Origin: Enhygromyxa salina
GTDB lineage: Bacteria; Myxococcota_A; Polyangia; Nannocystales; Nannocystaceae
Direction: 5' to 3'
Length of the DNA stretch: 64,000 bases
Assembly: GCF_000737335.2 (NCBI RefSeq)
Contig: NZ_JMCC02000073.1
Coordinates: forward strand, 1-64,000
Below are positions 16,570-26,341 of the stretch, piece by piece. The position numbers and the translations under genes are program-made. The notes below the pieces were generated by a model. It had not been told where the DNA came from and did no database searches. It was given only the letters and a program-made list of their open reading frames with translations. Position 1 is the stretch's first letter; every line of letters begins with the position of its first letter.

Positions 16570-18135
16570 ATGACGAATTCGGTGCGGACAGGTAGTCTCC
16601 ATATTGCCCTCTCGATTGCGCTGGCCGGGTGCTCCGGGTCAGCGACAGGATCTGGAGATCCTGTCGCCGAGGGCACAGACACGGGCTCGAGTGGGCTCAG
16701 CGACCCGGAATCGGGCTCGGACGCGAGCACCGACACGACCGCCGAAGCGGACGACGGGACCGACGACACCACTGACGATGGCGGCGCGATCGAGCCAGAC
16801 CTTCCACCCGAGACGCCGCCAGATCCCGCCGCGCCAGAAAAATTATTCTCGCACGACTATCTGCCGGTCTATCGGATCACCATGCATGGCGCCGACTGGT
16901 CACAAGCCTGGGACTATCTCTTGGCCCAGCTCGACTCCAAAGCCAAGTGCGCGGAGCGGCCGTTCATCGAGGCGGACATCGAGTTCGAGAACCCGTGGAC
17001 CGGCGAGACCGAGGCCTACGAGCAGGTCGGGTTTCGGATTCGCGGGCACGACCTCCCCGAGCAGATCCTGAGCCAGCCGGACGAGCGCTTCGGGTTCAAG
17101 ATGTCGTTCGTGGAGTATGTGCCGGGGCGGCGGTTCCACGGGCAGCGACGTCTGAATTTCTTGTCCTCCGAGCGCGACGACACGCTGATGCGACAGTGCC
17201 TGGTCTACGAGATCATGCGCGACTTCGATGTCCCGACGGCGCGGTGTAACTTCGCTAGTGTGTATGTCAACGGGGACTATGTTGGCGTGTTCGCGCATGT
17301 CGAAGAGCGCGACGACGGCAGCTATGTACAGAATCGCTTCCCCGACGATCCCGACGGCAGCATGTACGAATTTGGGGATTGCTGGGGCGACGAAGAGGAC
17401 GTCATGAGGGACCTGGGCCCGGATGTCCAGCCATACGCCGAGACCTACCAGCTCGAGGCCGGCACTGTGGAGACCGACATCCTGACCGACCTGATCCCCT
17501 TCTCGCAGTGCGCGAGCGCGCCCCAGCAGGAGTTCGAGGCGTGCATCGAGGACCACATCCACCTCGACGAGTGGCACCGCGCGATGGCCTCGATCTTGGC
17601 CATCCCCGAGATGGACGGCTGGGCGTCCAGCAGCAGCAATTTCGTGATGTACAACTATGGACCGCTGGGGGCGTCTCGGCGCTTCGTGGTGTTTCCGTGG
17701 GACGTGGATCGGGCGTTCAAGGACACCTGCGACGAAAATGATGACGAGGGCGACAACTTGACGGGTCCGTGCCACATCATGGCCAAGAGCTGGGAGGACG
17801 GCATGTCACCGCTCCTGGTCAACCGACTGCGGGAGCCCCCGTTCCGCGCGGGGTTCTGCGCCGCGATGGAGTCCTTTGTCGAGCAGCTCTACAATCCCGC
17901 GGCGATCGCCTCGCGCGTGGCCGATCTACGCACCCGGCCCCGGCTGGCGGCCAAGCCCTTCGAGGGGATGACCGAGCCCAGCCTGGAGTACTTGATGCAG
18001 CACGATCCGCTTTGGGATCACGCGCGCTTCATGGACGGGATTGAGGACATCGTTGAGGAGCGGGTGCCCGACCGACACGCGGCGTTGGTCCAGCAACTCA
18101 TGGATTGCGAGATGTCGCCGCTCGTTGATGGGTAG
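16570..18135 (+). CDS. CotH-family kinase-like lipoprotein
   Basis: 521 residues. Lipobox LAGC at about residue 20, then a Ser/Thr/Asp/Gly linker to about residue 85. From LPVYRITMHGADW (about 97) onward it matches the CotH family (atypical protein kinase fold in spore-coat protein CotH): VGFRIRGHD, FGFKMSF, NFLSSERDDTLMRQCLVYEIMRDF, YVNGDYVGVFAHVEE, and the metal-binding VVFPWDVDRAF. CotH proteins phosphorylate secreted proteins in Bacillus; myxobacterial copies are lipoproteins of unknown substrate. ATG at 16570. Confidence 0.87.
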   Translation: MTNSVRTGSLHIALSIALAGCSGSATGSGDPVAEGTDTGSSGLSDPESGSDASTDTTAEADDGTDDTTDDGGAIEPDLPPETPPDPAAPEKLFSHDYLPVYRITMHGADWSQAWDYLLAQLDSKAKCAERPFIEADIEFENPWTGETEAYEQVGFRIRGHDLPEQILSQPDERFGFKMSFVEYVPGRRFHGQRRLNFLSSERDDTLMRQCLVYEIMRDFDVPTARCNFASVYVNGDYVGVFAHVEERDDGSYVQNRFPDDPDGSMYEFGDCWGDEEDVMRDLGPDVQPYAETYQLEAGTVETDILTDLIPFSQCASAPQQEFEACIEDHIHLDEWHRAMASILAIPEMDGWASSSSNFVMYNYGPLGASRRFVVFPWDVDRAFKDTCDENDDEGDNLTGPCHIMAKSWEDGMSPLLVNRLREPPFRAGFCAAMESFVEQLYNPAAIASRVADLRTRPRLAAKPFEGMTEPSLEYLMQHDPLWDHARFMDGIEDIVEERVPDRHAALVQQLMDCEMSPLVDG

Positions 18136-18147
18136 CTATTATTTATT

Positions 18148-18300
18148 ACCCCCACAGGCGCCTTCGCACTTCGCGGGCCTTCTGTGACCCCCACAGGCGG
18201 TTTCGCACCACGCGGTCACTCGCTTCGCTCGCTCCCAACGGGCCGTTTGTTCGCATCCGCATGTGTGGCCCCCTCGAAGGGGGCTCTCGTCTGGGCACCT
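18148..18300 (+). repeat. R1 dispersed repeat, copy c
   Basis: Two starts of the element (CCCCCACAGGCGCCTTCGCA at about 18149 and CCCCCACAGGCGGTTTCGCA at about 18187), then the core and the hairpin GCCCCCTCGAAGGGGGC. It lies directly after the CotH stop. Confidence 0.85.
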
Positions 18301-18338
18301 GGAGCTGGGTGGGTGCCTCTCCATTTACGTGGTCGATT

Positions 18339-18403
18339 ATGACCCCCACAGGCGCCTTCGCTCCTTGGGGGCGTTTGTTCGGACTTAGAAGGGGGCTCCG
18401 AAC
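18339..18403 (+). repeat. R1 dispersed repeat, copy d (truncated)
   Basis: GACCCCCACAGGCGCCTTCG followed by a shortened core and AGAAGGGGGCTC. Its end supplies the last codons and stop of the minus-strand gene that follows. Confidence 0.75.
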
Positions 18404-18753
18404 GCATTTCGTGGGTCGATGGGACGGGCAGCGCGCGGAGATGGAGTGGACTTCGGGTGTGCGGTGCTGCGGGATCCGAAGCTTCGGGGGCGGGCGGACA
18501 GCTGCGCGGTGAACTGGGTGAGCAGGAGTCCGACGACGCCGCCTAGCAGGGCCAGGTCATGCCACTGGGCGGTCAGGGCGAGGGCCATCGCGGGGAGCGC
18601 CACGCGGGCGGGGGCGCTCCATAGTGTGCTGGCGCCGTCGCGCTGTGCGACCAGCTTGTTCAACGACCGACGGTGGATCAGCAGGTAGCTCTCGCCGGCT
18701 GCGACTCCGATCGAGAAGCCCGCGAGGACCAACGCTAGCTGTTCAACCGTCAT
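18385..18753 (-). CDS. Small two- or three-segment membrane protein
   Basis: 122 residues with hydrophobic segments at about 6-24 (LALVLAGFSIGVAAGESYL), 48-64 and 68-86, and a Ser/Arg/Pro-rich tail. No recognised family; the arrangement loosely recalls small ATPase-accessory proteins such as AtpR, but there are no ATP synthase genes nearby. The last 10 or so residues are encoded inside a truncated R1 repeat, so the gene's 3' end has been remade by the repeat. Confidence 0.5.
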   Translation of the reverse strand: MTVEQLALVLAGFSIGVAAGESYLLIHRRSLNKLVAQRDGASTLWSAPARVALPAMALALTAQWHDLALLGGVVGLLLTQFTAQLSARPRSFGSRSTAHPKSTPSPRAARPIDPRNAFGAPF

Positions 18754-18982
18754 CTCGTTTGACCTCGCGTCCCGACGCCGATCTGCCGCCAGCAGGGGAG
18801 TCGGGTCAGCTTATGCCCAGGGGCGAGTCTTACGCAGCAGTGATGCCGGCAAACAATTCGGAGGGCAGGGCAGGGCAGGCGCAATAATCGACGATGACAA
18901 CTCCCCGTGAAGCTGCTGCAAGCGGGGATCTGCGCGCCGCCAATGCAACTTGGCTGCCACAGTGGTAGGCCATGAGCAGGCC

Positions 18983-21706
18983 ATGCCCGAAGCTCCAAGC
19001 CAGCGACGCGACGCCGCCGGGCGTCTTCACGAGGCCGGCAAGGGCGAGCTGCTCGAGGAGCTGCGCCTCAACGGTGAGCTCGAGCTAGGCGGGGGCAACC
19101 GATCGTCGGCGAGCTTGTGCCTGACGAACGCGGGCCTGTACTTGGTGTTGCTGCAGGTGTCGGTGCTGCAGCACGGGCGGGGGCAGCCGCACCCCGATGT
19201 GATCGACCTGCTCGGCGCCAACCGGCGGCTCCGCTATCACACGCGGCTGCTCGGTGATCGCCTGGAGATCGATCGTTGGATGTTGAGCGTCCCTCGCGGC
19301 CACGCCGAGCAGGCGCTGCGGATGATCGGGCTCGCGCGGATCCGCCGGGCGTTTGGGCGCGTCGCGGGCAGCGGGCCCGAGCGACGCGAGCAACAGGCGG
19401 CGCAGGGGCGGGCCCGGATCGATGATCCGGACGGACCGTGGGCGTGGTCGGGGCCCTTCATCGACGAGATCAGCCCGATCGAGCGGGCTTGGCTGCTGCG
19501 CTGGCTCGATCGTGACGAGCGACTGCTGGTCTGGAAATTCAGCGACGAACGGCACCGCTTCGACTCCCGCGTGCTCGGGGTGGTCGAGCGTGAACAAGCG
19601 CTGGTGATCACCGAGCGTCGGCAGAGCTTGGTCGCGATCTCGCCGGTCGGGGATCCGTGGTCGGCGGCGCTGCCCGACGCGCCGCTCGAGATCATCTCGA
19701 GCACGGTGGGGCGCTCGGTCGCGCGCAGCGGGGGCCACCAGCTGCGTCTGTCGCTTGGCGATGGGCGCTCGTTCGAGGAGCTCGCGCTGCTGCCGGGGCG
19801 CCGCGGGGTCGCGCGGCTGCGGGGTCTGGCGCGGGCGCTGTGGCGGCACGGTCGAGGCGGGGGCGCGATTGATCGAGCCTCGGCGATCCTCGACGAGCTC
19901 GCGCCAAACGATCCATTCGCACGCCTGACGCGGGCGCTGTTGATCGACCCGCGCGATCGTGACGCCGAAGCCAGCGGGCCCGGCCAGGCTCGGCCCGACC
20001 CGGACTCCAGCTCGCTCGCTGCGTTGGTGGCCCCGCTCGAGCCAACTTCTGCGCGAGCCTCTGTGAAGGTGGGGGGCCTGCCTGATCCGGTGTTCGAAGC
20101 CCTGCGCGAGCTGGTCGAGCATGCGCAGGGGGACGCGGCCGGGATCGGGGCGGCGCTGGTCGAGTGGTGGCGCGACTGGGAGCTGGGCCCCGAGCTTGGC
20201 GAGGTGCTCGTCGAGCACCTGTGCGAGCTGGGTCGGGTCGGGCTGGAGATCGGCCTGCCCTTGCACGAGGAGCTGCGTCCGCTGTTGCAAGCCCAGCTCG
20301 ACGACAACCCGGTCGACGCGGCGTTGCTCGACTTCGTGCTCGCCGAGCATCTGCTCGCGCTCGGTCGGGCGAAGCAGGCGCTGCAGCTGCTCACCCAGCG
20401 GCGCCAGCAGCTGCCGAGCGAGCAGCTTCAGGACTTGCTGCCGCCCTCGCCAGCGCGCGGTGGCCAGCGGATTCGCATCGAGCTCCATGAGCTCGCCGCG
20501 GCCGCGCATGCCCAGCTTGGTGACGATCAGGGCGTCGCGCTGTCGGAGCTGGCGCGGCTGCAGCCGCTGGTGCTCGAGCGGGTCGAGCAACTGATCGAAG
20601 ACCTGCGCGCGCGCGCGCTCGAGGATGGCGACCCCAAGCGGTCGCTGCTGATCCGAGCCAAGCGTGTCCGCGAGCTGCTCGACGAGCAGGGCTTCGCGCC
20701 CAAGCCGGCGTTGGCGGCCGGCTCGGATCCGCGGCCGGACGCCGAAGCGAGCCCCGAAGGCGACGCAGGCGGGACGCTGGAGCGCTATCGGGTCCGCTCG
20801 CTCGACGCTGAGCGGCTCGAGCTCCTGCGCCACCCCGCGGCTCGCGTCGATGGCGTGCTCGGTCGCTTGCAGGGCGCGCTCGCCAAGGTCGCCGTGCCGG
20901 ACTGCTCGGTGCTCAAGAGCTACTGCGAGCGGGCCAACCTGGCGCGCAACGCCGCGCTGGCGCGGGCGCTGACCGATGCGACCGTGGTCCTCGGGCTTGG
21001 CAGCGTAGAGGTGTTCGTGTCGCGGGGCGACAAGTCGGTGGGCTTGCGCGCCTATGAGGGGGACACCTCGTTCTTGCTGGTTGGCGGTGATCACCTCAAC
21101 CCCAGCAGCGACGCGTTCTTGGATCCGGCCGCGCTACGCTTCGCGGTCGCAGCCGAGCTCGCGCACCTTCGCTACTCGCACACGCGGGTGACCGGCGATG
21201 AAGTCTGGGCGGGCACCGTTGGGCTTGGGCTCCAGGGGCTGGGGATGCTGATCGTCGCCGCGCCGATCCTCAAGGGGCTCAAGGCACCGGCGCAGCACCT
21301 GCTCGACAAGGTCGGCGCCCCCGCGATCACCCGCTGGCGCAAGAAGCTCGAGGGCCGCGACGCGCACACGCTGGCGAGCGACAACAGCCAGGTCATCGCC
21401 GCGCACCGAGCCATGCAGCTGAGCGCCGACCGAGCCGGGCTGGTGGTCTGCGGGGATCCGCGCGCCGCGATCCGGGCCATGTTCTCGGTCCATCCGGCCT
21501 ACCTCACCCTGTGGCCCTTGGTTGGTAGCCACGGCCTGCGGACCACGGTGACCCGGGAGCTGCGGGCCGACGACGAGCGCGAGCGCAGGCGGCTCGAGGA
21601 TCTCGCCGTCCGCGTGGCCGCGCTGCTGAGCTTCTACCTGTCCGAGGACTACGCGCTGCTGCGGGCGGCGATCATGCCAGCTGATGCGCCCGCGGACGTC
21701 AGCTGA
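18983..21706 (+). CDS. Large protein with degenerate M48-like peptidase end
   Basis: 907 residues, unknown. The N-terminal 280 residues are beta-rich (LCLTNAGLYLVLLQV; LLVWKFSDERHRFDSRVLG; a second such unit follows), suggesting PH-like or propeller-like repeats. The middle is helical and Leu-rich (TPR-like). The C-terminal 230 residues resemble M48 metallopeptidases: AAELAHLRYSH at about residue 723 in the place of HExxH, then a membrane-like GLGLQGLGMLIVAAPIL, then SADRAGLVVCGDP (about 814), the third-ligand region. The first zinc His is Ala, so zinc proteolysis is unlikely. ATG at 18983; a TTG at 18950 is in frame. Confidence 0.7.
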   Translation: MPEAPSQRRDAAGRLHEAGKGELLEELRLNGELELGGGNRSSASLCLTNAGLYLVLLQVSVLQHGRGQPHPDVIDLLGANRRLRYHTRLLGDRLEIDRWMLSVPRGHAEQALRMIGLARIRRAFGRVAGSGPERREQQAAQGRARIDDPDGPWAWSGPFIDEISPIERAWLLRWLDRDERLLVWKFSDERHRFDSRVLGVVEREQALVITERRQSLVAISPVGDPWSAALPDAPLEIISSTVGRSVARSGGHQLRLSLGDGRSFEELALLPGRRGVARLRGLARALWRHGRGGGAIDRASAILDELAPNDPFARLTRALLIDPRDRDAEASGPGQARPDPDSSSLAALVAPLEPTSARASVKVGGLPDPVFEALRELVEHAQGDAAGIGAALVEWWRDWELGPELGEVLVEHLCELGRVGLEIGLPLHEELRPLLQAQLDDNPVDAALLDFVLAEHLLALGRAKQALQLLTQRRQQLPSEQLQDLLPPSPARGGQRIRIELHELAAAAHAQLGDDQGVALSELARLQPLVLERVEQLIEDLRARALEDGDPKRSLLIRAKRVRELLDEQGFAPKPALAAGSDPRPDAEASPEGDAGGTLERYRVRSLDAERLELLRHPAARVDGVLGRLQGALAKVAVPDCSVLKSYCERANLARNAALARALTDATVVLGLGSVEVFVSRGDKSVGLRAYEGDTSFLLVGGDHLNPSSDAFLDPAALRFAVAAELAHLRYSHTRVTGDEVWAGTVGLGLQGLGMLIVAAPILKGLKAPAQHLLDKVGAPAITRWRKKLEGRDAHTLASDNSQVIAAHRAMQLSADRAGLVVCGDPRAAIRAMFSVHPAYLTLWPLVGSHGLRTTVTRELRADDERERRRLEDLAVRVAALLSFYLSEDYALLRAAIMPADAPADVS

Positions 21707-21742
21707 TCCCTCGCCACGGGTCGCCGTCTTCGCCTTGGCGCG

Positions 21743-23989
21743 TCACGGGGTTTGGATCGCCCGATGGATCGCCAGCTCGACCGGCGACAATTGCTCGACC
21801 GGTCGCGTGATGTCCAGCGGCTGCTTCATGTACACCATTGGATTGGCCATCCAGCGGATGCGGCCGCTGCGGTTTTGCGAGGCCGAGTGCATCAATAGAG
21901 GGTGCAGCAGCAAGATGTCGCCAGCCTCGCCCACGACCTCGTGGAAGCGCTCGCACAATTTGGTGATGCGGCTGCCCCGATCGGTGACGAAGTCGACGCC
22001 CGAGGGGTTCGCGGCCAGCTCACGAGCCACGCGCGCGACCGAGTCCAGCGCCAACCACGTGTTGCCCGAGCGCGGCAGCAGCTTGTCGAACAACGCGATG
22101 CACACCAGCCCGTTGCGGATCCGATCCACGCGGGTGGTTGGGCTTGGGTCGTCGATGTGCCAGCTGGTCGCGTGGCCCGAGGGTTGATCCTTGGCGTCGG
22201 GGTCGTCGTCGCGCAGGTTCAAGATCAGGTAGTTGCCCCAGCTCGTGGTCTCGATCCGCGCGGGGCCACCCAGCAGATCGCAGATCGCCGCCCACGCGGT
22301 CGGTGAAAACTCTTCGATGACCAGGGTCTCGGGCCCGAGCAGGTCGATGCGCGAGCGGTTCCAGGTGCTGGGATCGTCGGCCGAGAAGCCCGCGAGCGAG
22401 CGGCTCTCGTCGCTGGGATCGTAGCCCCGGACCCACCGCTCGGGCTCGTCGCGGAGGCGTCGCTTGGCGTCTTCCCGCCAGCGGCGGGCCAGCTCGGGAT
22501 CAAAGGCACCGGGCAACACGATGAAGCCATCGCGCAGGAACTGCTCGATCTGCGCGGCGCTCAGGTAGCGGGGCGTCCACAGCTGGGATGGATCGGAGTC
22601 GTCGCGGCGCTGGGCCTCGTGCTCGGTGCGGCGCGCGTCGGCCTGATCCGGCCGCGGCGGACGGACGCCGATCGCCCACACCAGCGTCGCCTCGTACTGC
22701 GAGATCAGCTCGTCTTCATCGTGGTGGAGCTTGGCGCAGTGGCTGGGACCCTCGCCGACAGGGGCGACGTGGCGCAGGTGCAGGCGTCCGTTGGATCCCT
22801 TGCGCGCGTAGGTGGACAGGCTCACGTCGCGCTCGCTGGTCAGCATCCCGTGGGCGCGCTGGAGGATCTGCGCCTTGATCTCGCGCTCGGCGGCGGGACC
22901 GTCATCGGTCCACAGCGACAGGCCCGCGCTCGCGGCCGCGTCGGCGAGCAGCCCGGGCGCCCACTCGAGCAGCTCTTCAAACCGCCGCTCGATGCCGGCG
23001 GTGAACTCGTGGGGATCTTGCAGGTGACGCGTCACGGCCAGCGCCAGGTTGATCGCAACCGAGTTCGGCAGCGCGACGCGGGCGCGCTCGAACAGCTCGG
23101 CGGCCTCGCCGGGATCATCGACCAGCAGGCGGGTGGCGAGGCCGCGCAGGTACAGCAGCTGCGGATCATCACCGGCCTCGCGGGTCAGCAGCAGCGCTTG
23201 GTTGGCGTCGCCCCAGGCCAGCGCGAGCGCGGCCCGCTCGGCGCGCAACGCCGCCGCGTTGGCATCGGAGAGCGCCGCCGCGCGCTGCTCGGCGGACTCG
23301 AGCTGATCGAGGAGCAGCTCGAGCCGCAGCCGGGCACGCAGCAGCGCCGGGTGATCTCCGTGGCGGCGCAGCAGCGTGTCCAGGGCCTCGCCGGCCGCGT
23401 CCGGGCCATCGCGGAACAACAGCGCGTACGCCTTGCGTGCGCTGAGATCGGGCGGACCTTCGAGCGCTTGTTGGGCGCGGCGACGGATCGCCGCTTGCCG
23501 CTGCAGCTCGAGGCCGTGGGCGCGCAGGTGCTTGGCGCCGTGGATGTCGAGGGTGGCGATCGACTCGCGTAGCTCGCGAGCTTCGTGCGACCAGCCCAGC
23601 AAGGTCGTGTACTTGAGCGCCAGCTTGCGGGCCCGGGTGGCGACGCCAACCTCATCGTTGGGCCCGGCGTTGGCGGCGGCCCGCGTGAGCGTGGCGACGC
23701 CGCGATCGTAGTCGCGGACGGCGATCAGGCCGGCGCCGCAGATCCACAGCAGCAAGGGATCGGGCTGCTGCTGGTCATCCTGGTCATCCTGGTCATGCGT
23801 GTCATGCAGCTCGAGCGCGGCGAGAAAGTCCGCGCGGGCGCGGCCCCACGCACGCCGCCGCGCACGCGCGAAGGCCCGAAACGCCAGCGCGCGCGACCCA
23901 AGCTGATCCAGCAGCGACTGCGCCTCGGGCGAGTCGAAGCGCGAGTCGTTGAGCTCGGCGAACAGGCGCAGGTACAGCTCTTCGGCCAC
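21743..23989 (-). CDS. TPR-like region fused to phytanoyl-CoA dioxygenase domain
   Basis: 748 residues from a GTG. Residues 1-400 are Ala/Leu-rich helical repeats (TPR-like). The C-terminal 260 residues are a PhyH-type Fe(II)/2-oxoglutarate dioxygenase: LRDGFIVLPGAFDPELARRW, the HxD pair in TSWHIDD (about residue 608), and the distal His in LLLHPLLMHSAS (about 696), with R following in SGRIRWM. Such enzymes hydroxylate small molecules or side chains. The substrate is unknown; the helical half could be a protein-binding arm. The frame opens further upstream to 24118, but VAEELYLRLFAEL looks like the natural start. Confidence 0.8.
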   Translation of the reverse strand: MAEELYLRLFAELNDSRFDSPEAQSLLDQLGSRALAFRAFARARRRAWGRARADFLAALELHDTHDQDDQDDQQQPDPLLLWICGAGLIAVRDYDRGVATLTRAAANAGPNDEVGVATRARKLALKYTTLLGWSHEARELRESIATLDIHGAKHLRAHGLELQRQAAIRRRAQQALEGPPDLSARKAYALLFRDGPDAAGEALDTLLRRHGDHPALLRARLRLELLLDQLESAEQRAAALSDANAAALRAERAALALAWGDANQALLLTREAGDDPQLLYLRGLATRLLVDDPGEAAELFERARVALPNSVAINLALAVTRHLQDPHEFTAGIERRFEELLEWAPGLLADAAASAGLSLWTDDGPAAEREIKAQILQRAHGMLTSERDVSLSTYARKGSNGRLHLRHVAPVGEGPSHCAKLHHDEDELISQYEATLVWAIGVRPPRPDQADARRTEHEAQRRDDSDPSQLWTPRYLSAAQIEQFLRDGFIVLPGAFDPELARRWREDAKRRLRDEPERWVRGYDPSDESRSLAGFSADDPSTWNRSRIDLLGPETLVIEEFSPTAWAAICDLLGGPARIETTSWGNYLILNLRDDDPDAKDQPSGHATSWHIDDPSPTTRVDRIRNGLVCIALFDKLLPRSGNTWLALDSVARVARELAANPSGVDFVTDRGSRITKLCERFHEVVGEAGDILLLHPLLMHSASQNRSGRIRWMANPMVYMKQPLDITRPVEQLSPVELAIHRAIQTP

Positions 23990-24323
23990 GGGCACGAGGA
24001 TAGCGTGTCGAGGCCGCGGTCTCGACACGCTGACGCCAAGCGGTTGGCCAGCGACCGCGCACAGGCGAACGCGGAACGCGGAACCCGCGACGCTGGCCCC
24101 AGCCAAGGCCGCCAACACCGTCGAGGTTCGCCTCTCTAGGCCCGAATCAAGCGCTGCGCGCTCGACTCGGGCCTACTATGTCTTCAAGGGGGCTTTCAAA
24201 AGCCCCCTCGCTTCGGCGGCGGAGCCCCCTTCGCTCACCCCAAACGCTCGCCTGTCGGCTCGTACTAGCCCCAAATCATTCACCTTTTCCAATTCAGCGC
24301 TTGATTTGGGTCTAGGACCACTC
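23990..24323. terminator. Intergenic region with stacked hairpins
   Basis: No gene. Three perfect hairpins follow one another: AGGCCCGA/TCGGGCCT at 24138-24174, AGGGGGCTTT/AAAGCCCCCT at 24187-24208, and CCCAAATCA/TGATTTGGG at 24270-24310. The second has the form of a rho-independent terminator but no clear T-tract on either strand. It lies upstream of the dioxygenase gene and downstream of the kinase gene, both on the minus strand. Confidence 0.55.
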
Positions 24324-26297
24324 TCAGCCCGAGCGAAGCTCGTTTGGCACCCGCCGGAACGACTCTGGCCGCCACACGACAAACAGCGTCAGCGTGAGCA
24401 CGGCGTGTGAAGCCGACATGATGCACATGCTCAGCTCGTAGGGGGTGGGATCCCAGCTGCGATCCCAATTGGCCAGGGTCCAGGCGACCGCGAGGAAGCC
24501 CAAGCCATAGCCGACCGCGGCCGGCCACAGGCGCGGGTCGAGCAAAATTGTGATCATCGCGCTACACACGAACCACAAGAAGAGCTGCAGCAACAACACG
24601 AGCTCGACGGAGAACCCGTAAAGGATCCCACCGAGGATCAGCACGAGTGGCGCCGCGATCGAGAACACCATGGCGCTCGCGGCCTTGCGATTGAACGCGG
24701 TCTTGGCCAGAGACTCGCGGCCCCAGATCATCACGACCACCATGATCACCACGAACAGCGCGGGGAGGCTGAACATGGTCGTGAGGTCGCTCGGCGGGGG
24801 CCACCTCGACAGGACCAACGGCAGCCCGCTCCAGCACGTGCCCAGCATGACGAGCGCGAACCACCGGGTCCGCTGGCCGATGCGTGCGTCGTGGTCGTCG
24901 CCAAACTTGCGCAGCCGCTCGACTTCCTCGCGGTCTGCCTCGCTCGCGGCGATCGCCAGCTCGAGCGCGGTGACGAGCTCTGCAGGCGGATCGTGGAGCT
25001 CGGCCAGCAGCAAGCTCGCGGCCCGATGTTCGCCGTGGTCGAGCTCGTAGCGGGCGACCAGGGTCAACAGCTCGCGGGTGCCTTGGCGGGCCTCGGGGTT
25101 GTCGGTCCAGCGATCCAGCGCGGCCTGAAACCCAAACCGACAGGCGGCGAACAGATCGTGGACCTCGAGGCGCAGGTCGTCCTCGCTGGCGTTGGTTGGG
25201 TTGCTGGCTTGGCGAGCGATCGTGGCCTCGAGCGCGACGAGCCGCTCGCGGGCCTCGTGGGCCAAGCGGCGCGAGCCTCGATGCCGCAAGTACGCCTCGA
25301 TCGCCCCTTGCAGCGCCGCGACGTCGGCGTAGCGATCCTGGGGCGACCTGGCCATGGCCCGGCAACAGACCGCGCGCAGCTCGTCATCCATGCCGCGGAC
25401 GAAGCGAGGGGACGACTCGACCACGCTGTCGACGAACGCGGTCAGGCTCTCGCAGCGATGCGGCGGTGTGCCCTCGATGATCTCGTAGAGGATCGCGCCG
25501 AGCAGGTAGACGTCGGTCTGAACCCCGAGCGCGCTGGCGCTGGCGCTGAGCATCTCGGGCGCCATGTAAGCCGGGGTCCCGACGGTTTGATCGACCTCGC
25601 GGGCGAGCGGAAACCGACCGCTGCCGTCATCTTCGAGGCTGACGGCGATGCCCCAGTCGAGCAGGTAGACCTGGCCAAACCGGCCGATCATGACGTTCTC
25701 GGGCTTGAGGTCGCGGTGAATGATCCCACGGCTGTGGGCGAACCGGGCCGCGTTGCAGACTTGCAGGAAGATCCGCAGGTTCCAGTCGAGCAGCTCGTCG
25801 CTGCCATGCTGCTCGCGGACGGCCTGCTCGTCGCGCATGAGGCTGCCCCAGTCGTTGCCGTCGACGAGCCGCATCATGATCACCGGCGCGCCGTCGGGGT
25901 CGAGGCCGACGTCGTAGATCGGCACGATGTTGGGGTGCTCGAGCGCGCCGGTGACCCACGCCTCGCGCAGCAGCTTGAGCGTGGTCGCCTCGCTGCGCGC
26001 GTGGACCCGAGCGGTCTTGACCGCGACCGGCCGGCCCATCGAGCGCTGGGTTGCGTGGCGGACGATGCCCATCCCACCCTCGCCAAGGGTCTCGCCTAGC
26101 TCGACTTCGCGGCGCAGATCACCGAGGGCGCCCGCTTGTTCGACGAGCGCGGCGACAGCTCGACGGCCGCGGGTGCCCGCGGTCTCGTCCGCCGGCGCCG
26201 GGCGGATCGTTGATTTGGGGGAGCGTTGGATCGCGTCGGCGAACGGGCCCAGAGTCTGCAGCAGGGCGGCGGGGAGCGTGTGGTCGTCGCCTTGCAT
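24324..26297 (-). CDS. Membrane-bound Ser/Thr protein kinase
   Basis: 657 residues. Kinase domain at about 60-350: glycine loop LGEGGMGIV, VAVKTA lysine, HRDLKPEN, DWG in place of DFG (LLDWGIAV), PEM and DVYLLGAILYEI. The DWG variant is common in myxobacterial kinases. A helical Glu-rich linker (about 350-480) is followed by about six transmembrane segments (about 480-650: LPALFVVIMVVVMIW; VFSIAAPLVLILGGIL; LVLLLQLFLWFVC and others). The kinase domain is cytoplasmic; the membrane part may sense or anchor. ATG at 26297. Confidence 0.9.
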   Translation of the reverse strand: MQGDDHTLPAALLQTLGPFADAIQRSPKSTIRPAPADETAGTRGRRAVAALVEQAGALGDLRREVELGETLGEGGMGIVRHATQRSMGRPVAVKTARVHARSEATTLKLLREAWVTGALEHPNIVPIYDVGLDPDGAPVIMMRLVDGNDWGSLMRDEQAVREQHGSDELLDWNLRIFLQVCNAARFAHSRGIIHRDLKPENVMIGRFGQVYLLDWGIAVSLEDDGSGRFPLAREVDQTVGTPAYMAPEMLSASASALGVQTDVYLLGAILYEIIEGTPPHRCESLTAFVDSVVESSPRFVRGMDDELRAVCCRAMARSPQDRYADVAALQGAIEAYLRHRGSRRLAHEARERLVALEATIARQASNPTNASEDDLRLEVHDLFAACRFGFQAALDRWTDNPEARQGTRELLTLVARYELDHGEHRAASLLLAELHDPPAELVTALELAIAASEADREEVERLRKFGDDHDARIGQRTRWFALVMLGTCWSGLPLVLSRWPPPSDLTTMFSLPALFVVIMVVVMIWGRESLAKTAFNRKAASAMVFSIAAPLVLILGGILYGFSVELVLLLQLFLWFVCSAMITILLDPRLWPAAVGYGLGFLAVAWTLANWDRSWDPTPYELSMCIMSASHAVLTLTLFVVWRPESFRRVPNELRSG

Positions 26298-26341
26298 CGG
26301 CAGAGCGAGCCTACACCTTCTCGTGCTTCAACGAGCACGAG

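Noticed and set aside
19085..21094. 669-codon minus-strand frame
   Set aside because: Antisense to the M48-like gene; no domain.
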